From Viola odorata (Eukaryota > Streptophyta > Magnoliopsida > Malpighiales > Violaceae), in contig OY829542.1 of NCBI GenBank assembly GCA_963691705.1, positions 7,501-71,500 of the forward strand: a stretch of 64,000 nt of DNA, given 5' to 3'. A program made the position numbers and the translations under genes. The notes below the pieces were generated by a model. It did not search any database, had not been told where the DNA came from, and saw nothing but the letters and a program-made list of their open reading frames with translations. Below, piece after piece: positions 59,070-64,000 of the stretch. How positions within the stretch are numbered: position 1 is the stretch's first letter; the number at the start of each line of letters is the position of its first letter.

Positions 59070-59224
59070 GGTCCGAGAAACGGAGTTGGAGGGTTTGTAT
59101 TGAACGTGAGTTTGTTGTATCCTTAGTACAGTGACGATGTTGTGGTTTACTTTCGGGAGAACTTCAATTTGGTCACTCATTAAAGAAGAAACTTCAAATT
59201 GGCGTTGCAATCATAAAAAATATA

Positions 59225-60005
59225 CTCCGTCCGGACACTAATAATTATCACTTTCCTACGATTTCTTTGGACACTATTAATTGTCATTTTACCTTTTTCA
59301 ACAGTTATTTTTAGGTAATATGACTAAAAAACCCTCATCCTTATCTTCTTCACTTTTTTCCATCTCTGTCCCTCTTCCTTAGCAGCAGTCTTTCATCTTC
59401 GTCTTCGTCCTCCAGCCGATTAAACCACCTCCAGCCACACAATCAATTAATCCGGCCACCACAATCAATTAATTTCATCTAAGAAATCAATTAATCCAGT
59501 CAATCAATCAATTAATTTCATCAAAACAATCAATTAATCTAACCAATCAATCAATTAATCCATCCAAATTAATTAAACCAAGCATAAACATTGATTCATC
59601 CATACATAAACAGAAAAGAGCAGGAGAAAATCACTGTTGGTCGTCCGTCCCCCGTCATGGCTCTGCTCGGCGAGCTGGACGGCCCCTCATCAAGCCCTAT
59701 GGGTTTGTGTGCGGACTAATAGCATAATCCGCCTGGAACGTGGAAGCAGTTGTGTTGTACACAACAAAACTCTATTATTAATATGAACCATTATTTAAGT
59801 AAATGAAAATCACTGGACAGAGCAAAAGAAAGGAGAGGAGGGAGAGGAAGAAGGCGAGGAAAGAGGGGAGGAGAATGGCAGTAGTTGTTATTTGCCAAAT
59901 AGTCAGGGACAATTTCAAAATATCAAATAATAAAATAAGGAAAAAAATTATCCACTCCCTCATGGCCACTGTGCCAGAACGACATATATATATGTCCAGA
60001 GGGAG
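59225..60005. mobile_element. mariner-type non-autonomous element with inverted leaders
   Basis: The left end CTCCGTCCGGACACTAATA and the right end (reverse complement CTCCCTCTGGACATATATA) are imperfect inverted repeats. TA flanks both sides (59223-59224 and 60006-60007). Both halves, read inwards from their ends, contain CT-rich leader-like sequence (about 59335-59420 plus strand; about 59820-59880 minus strand). No transposase is present. It lies 155 bp upstream of the SLH gene start codon. Confidence 0.75.
59445..59575. repeat. CAATCAATTAAT tandem array
   Basis: The unit CAATCAATTAAT with short variable spacers (TCCGGCCACCA, TTCATC, CCAGT) recurs six or seven times inside the mariner-type element. 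Confidence 0.85.
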
Positions 60006-60007
60006 TA

Positions 60008-60513
60008 TCACTTTAGCCCCTAACACAAGACTTTTTTGACTGTTGACTTTTGATAGATCCCTAACAATGAAATGTAATCGCAAGTTGAATGGAACTTCAT
60101 TCTAGGTCACGTGCCTGCCGGGTGGGTTAAAAAAAAAGAAGGTAAGATGGATCTATCTATGTAAAAATTGAGTCACAACTTAAATGTTACTTGGGCAAAC
60201 ATAGGAGTGATAAAATGGTTAATCAGACAGATTATAGACAAATTTCCATAAACGCGGTTAGTTTTTTAGTTTTTTAGTCAGATAAGACTAAATACAAGAT
60301 TTATGTTGTCAATCTAAATAAATGGGTGAATGAGTCTAAACTCGTCCAACTAAATTTTGATAGAGAATTTAAAATTAATTAAACAAATTTACATTTTACT
60401 AAGGTAATCAACCCGATCATGCTCAACCGATTCGACTAGTTACAAGGCCGGATTTGAAAACCCTCCAAACCCTTTTCTAGATTTTCATAATTCCTGCATT
60501 GCATTGTTTCACA
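60008..60513. other. intergenic DNA
   Basis: No gene. The last eight bases (GTTTCACA, 60506-60513) are the target duplication of the hAT element that follows. Confidence 0.45.
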
Positions 60514-61476
60514 TAGACCTGTCAATCCGGGTCTGCGGGTCGGACCCGACCCGGGACCCGATAGACCCGGGATCCCGGCCCGGAAAAAATACGGGACCAA
60601 AAATTGGTCCCGGTCCCGGCCCGGGAAAATGGCTCGGGTCCGGGACTGGACCCGACCCGACCCGTTTTTTTTAATTTTATTTTTAAACTCAATTGGATCC
60701 TTTTTAAATATCTTATTCCTCCCTGTCGTCGCTGCACCACAAACTCCAAGCCTCCAAACACAAATTAAACCCCTAAAATAAAAACCCACTTCATCTTATT
60801 TTCTCCTCTTCCAATTAAATCCTGTAAATTAAAACACAAACAAGCAGCAAACAAACGAATAGAAAGAGGACCAGCAAGTGGAGAACCAAGAGGAAGAAGG
60901 AGAACGAAGAGGAGGAGGTTGAGGATGGGGTCGGGTGGCTGAGGTAGTTTGGGTTTGGCCACCCATCGTCTTTCTTTTTCTTTTTCTTTTGTCTTCTCTT
61001 CTGTTTCTGGAGGAGGTGGTGTTGGGTCTGTGGCGTTTTTGGTTTGGTAGTGACGGGCGTTTGTGGTGGTGGCTGCCGTTTGAGATTGGCGGCTGTGATG
61101 GTGGTTGGGCAGCGGTGATTTGATGGCGATTTTGGTTGAGGCTTAATCGGGTGAGGTGAATTTAGTTCTGGTTTTTGATTAATTGTAGATTGGGTATTTT
61201 GATTTTATGGATTGGGTATTGTGAGAGGGTGAGGAAGAAGAGAAAGATGAGGTGCGGGCTACGGGGTGGGTTAGAATAGGATTAGAAATTAGGGTTTTTT
61301 TTTAAGGATGGGTCATGGTCGAATTCCGGGTCAGACCCGACCATCTCGAAAAATTTCGGGCCGGGTCCAGACCCGACCGTCTCAAAAAATTTCGGGACTT
61401 TTTTTAGACCCGACCCGGCCCGAATTGCCGGATCTCGGGACAAGTCGCGGGTCTTCGGGTCTTTTTGACAGGTCTA
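60514..61476. mobile_element. hAT-type non-autonomous element (copy 2) with perfect target duplication
   Basis: The 963-bp element starts TAGACCTGTCAATCCGGG and ends TTTTTGACAGGTCTA. The perfect 8-bp direct repeat GTTTCACA at 60506-60513 and 61477-61484 is the hallmark of hAT insertions. Both ends carry GGACCCGACCCG and CGGGTC motifs over about 150 bp, the likely transposase binding array. The middle has GA-rich and GT-rich tracts with short frames but no transposase. Confidence 0.92.
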
Positions 61477-61602
61477 GTTTCACACATGGAAAATCATATT
61501 ATATTTTTTAAATGCATGCAACTCTACCAATGAGCTCAAGGATAAGGCTTACATCTCCTGGCAAAAAGGAAATAAAGTTGATGTAACAAAAAAAAAAAGG
61601 TA

Positions 61603-61804
61603 CTCCCTCCGTTTTTTTTTAATTATCACTAACTTTTTGAACACGCATATTAAAGAGGCCGGATGATTCACTATTTGACCCCAAAAAATTCCGAATTTTT
61701 TCTAGGACGTACATGAATTTTTTTGGGATCAAATAGTGAGCCATCCGGCCTCCTTAATATGCGTGTCCAAAAAGTTAGCGACAATTAAAAAAGAACAGAG
61801 GGAG
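61603..61804. mobile_element. Stowaway-type MITE, same subfamily as 4090-4349
   Basis: The 202-bp element begins CTCCCTCCGTTTTTTTTTAA, ends AACAGAGGGAG and is flanked by TA (61601-61602 and 61805-61806). Its whole length is a near-perfect hairpin: GGCCGGATGATTCACTATTT at the left pairs with AAATAGTGAGCCATCCGGCC at the right. Confidence 0.9.
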
Positions 61805-61806
61805 TA

Positions 61807-62105
61807 CAACGGTTTCGTAGATAGTAATGCAAGATCACGACTCTCTAAGTTTTGACAGTACGTCCTTAACAATTGCTAGCACCAATTCAATTCCTTTTGC
61901 TATGTGGAAAAGAATAATATTTATAATTTTAAGCATATTAACGCCCCGATTAAAGAGATTAATACCTAAAAATCAGGAGCAAGGAATAAAATTTAGAATC
62001 CATAATAATTACTACTACAAGTAATTTAAACATTTTCAGGTTTATTTACCGCTTCCAGTCCGCCCTGCAAATTTTTTCTTGTGGTGTCAGACCACATTGA
62101 TCGAC
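61807..62105. other. 3' flank of the SPPL1-like gene
   Basis: Downstream (minus-strand) region after the stop codon at 62106-62108; it should contain the 3' untranslated region. No other feature was seen. Confidence 0.4.
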
Positions 62106-64000
62106 TCAGACTCCTATTTCACGCGATTTATCGACGAGGTTTGGCATGCTTCCTTCCCATAACTCAGCTAGATCCCTTTTGAACCAAGAGATGACAATTA
62201 CAGGCCCCAGCGTAGATGGCACCTGCATTCACCAAACAATCAGAACAAGTGTATGAGCAGGGGGGGAATAGGTGGATCGCTTTTGAATATCAAGACCAAG
62301 ATGCCAAAAAGTTAACATATTTCTACAGTACTTAAACAACCTTTAATCGCGTAAATGCATTAGTGCATAATAAACTTATCATAAGGGAAAGATGTACCAG
62401 ATAAAGAAGTGCTGGCTGTGGTGAATGAGTCAAAACGCCAGCTGCCAGGGCAGTTACCAGCCCAATGGCATATCCAGGAAGAGCATACCATATATACTTG
62501 TGCCCCTTTGAGGTGTGTAAATCAAATAGATTTACTGAATCCCTGCTCTTTCGATAATCAAAACAAAGAACCAATGCTAGAAGCATCGCAGGAATAGCCT
62601 GCAATAAAAGCATTATGTCAAGAACAAATAAATTTCTCTCTACACAATCTCATGAACAGGAGGCAGTCATGCAATGTATGTCGATGGGAAAAAAAGTACC
62701 ACTAAAGTTAGTGAATATGAGCAATGATCTGCATGTGTGCAACACATGCAAGCACATTAGAGTAACCACAACCACATTTGTACAATCATAAAGCAGCCAT
62801 GATTAAGTAACTAGGAAAAGAAACAAAGCGCAGGCTCAAAAAAAATCAGTGCCGCCAGAAATGCCAATCTAAATAGAAAATGCAAAAGATCTCCCAGACT
62901 TGAGACTCAAGCAAAGATTATGGGGCACCATTTAACGGATTAGACACTCGAGAACAATGATAAACCAAAAAAGTATGCACAAGCAGATGGTAACGCACAC
63001 TGCTGATGAACTTCCGTTGCAATCTTCCAAGAAACAAGTACTTACACCAATATCCCTATGTGGGTGGAAATTAAGAGAATACTATTTAAGCGTGCCCTGG
63101 TGCTTGTTCCTCAACAGAATCGAATAAAATATAACGAAAAGTTCATCAAATAACTAAGATGAAACTATTGACACAAAACCCAACTCAGGGTGGTAATCAA
63201 AACCAACACAATTTGCACACTTGGGAAAAAATCTTATAAGGACACAAACGATAGAAGTTATCATACCATGTCACCAAGCCCAAGCATCATGAAATCTGCA
63301 GAACTTCCTCCAGGAACAGCACCACCCAGCAAATTCCGAGGAAATACTATTTTTACAGGCAACTCAAGCTTTTTTGTTATCAACTGCAACCCAGGAAGAC
63401 TCAAACTATTGGCCACAGTGTGAACAGGATTATGTGCCTGTTGTGTTGCCACTGACACCATGACATTGGCACCAAAAAATCTTTCCGAAAAAAACACCCA
63501 GAATATGTCATATACAAAGAGGCATGCAAGAAGAAGTGTGCATATTTTGATGTTCGGAAGGCGTACATGACTGACAAATGCAATACAGATAGAAATTCCT
63601 AACAAATTGTTCAGTATCCAATGCCCAGAAACTAGCCAAGCTGCAACAGCAATTATGCATGCCAACAATAATAACCCTTGAATTCGCGTAAAGGACTTTG
63701 AACAACAACGAGATACAAAAGGGTCTGCCAGACCATAATGTGCCTTTACAGAGGCAACATAGGGAAACAAGCAGAAGAAAAGGGATGATACAGAGGCAAT
63801 TGCTGTGAATGCAGTGAGGAGTTGTGAGACGGAAGAAAACAGGTAAAACATCAGAAGTAAGCTGCAAGAGCTCATAACGGGGACCATTAGTGCTTGAGAC
63901 CTATCCAATGTAATGGAAGCTTCTGACAAGTCATGGTTCCGTCCCATTTCTTTCCCATAATTTAAAGCCCGAAATGCAGATCCAAACGTGACACCAACTG
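62106..64000 (-). CDS. SPPL1: signal peptide peptidase-like 1 (SPPL1), 3' part
   Basis: Three exons are visible on the minus strand: from beyond 64000 to 63267, 62598-62398 and 62222-62106, all in phase 0. The start lies outside the window. This is a multi-pass aspartyl intramembrane protease of the presenilin/SPP family. The catalytic motifs are YDIFWVF (first Asp) and GLGDM (second Asp, at the end of the first exon); the substrate-gating PAL motif is in QPALLYL. Many hydrophobic segments precede them (SCSLLLMFYLF, LLLACIIAVAAWLV). The sequence agrees closely with Arabidopsis SPPL1 (At4g33410, from memory), including SEASITLDRSQALM and the short C-terminus. It cleaves membrane-anchored peptides within an endomembrane compartment. 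The 668-bp intron between exons one and two holds nothing recognised. All catalytic residues are intact. Confidence 0.93.

Noticed and set aside
1..64000. CRISPR arrays, bacterial operons, phage genes or tRNA genes
   Set aside because: No regularly spaced repeats, no Shine-Dalgarno-led gene strings and no cloverleaf-like sequence were seen; all signals are those of plant nuclear DNA.

Overview
This window is nuclear DNA of a flowering plant, very probably a eudicot. The genes have many short exons with GT-AG (some GC-AG) introns, the intergenic DNA is AT-rich, and every recognisable protein family is a plant one. Nothing bacterial, plastid or mitochondrial was seen. Gene models were joined by hand from reading frames, splice sites and exon phases, and most close without a gap.

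Layout. 1-4.8 kb: a decayed Ty3 retrotransposon piece, a pogo/Lemi1 deletion derivative with TA target sites, and a Stowaway-type MITE. 4.8-6.3 kb: a two-exon BAHD acyltransferase matching DCR (cutin). 6.7-12.4 kb: an almost full-length LINE with a 16-bp target duplication. 13.3-14.0 kb: a long mariner-type MITE. 15.1-18.0 kb: a SKP1-like 21 type gene. 21.5-25.6 kb: a nine-exon single C2H2 zinc-finger gene. 26.4-28.7 kb: a coiled-coil gene of the At3g49055 type. 29.2-34.2 kb (minus): kinesin KIN-10C, with a tandemly triplicated exon. 34.7-34.9 kb: a frameshifted small four-cysteine gene, divergent from the kinesin. 35.3-37.7 kb (minus): a P4H12-like prolyl-4-hydroxylase-family gene with a frameshift. 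37.9-52.4 kb: a nested transposon block holding a hAT element with a Mutator-like foldback inside it, two solo LTRs with perfect 5-bp target duplications, a 2.6-kb mariner-like element and smaller MITEs. 52.7-53.5 kb: ribosomal protein eL36. 54.6-59.1 kb (minus): a ten-exon plastid-type SLH/coiled-coil membrane protein. 59.2-61.8 kb: more MITEs, including a hAT copy with a perfect 8-bp target duplication. 62.1-64.0 kb (minus): the 3' part of a signal peptide peptidase-like gene (SPPL1 type), running off the window.

The genes are unrelated housekeeping or developmental genes, not a pathway cluster. From memory, DCR, KIN-10C and the SLH protein are also close neighbours on Arabidopsis chromosome 5, so part of the order may be ancestral. 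The most unusual object is the mariner-like element at 47.9-50.5 kb. Its 3' half appears to be a second mariner 5' half in inverted orientation, replacing the catalytic C-terminus. Two shorter related elements may have the same inverted-leader design.
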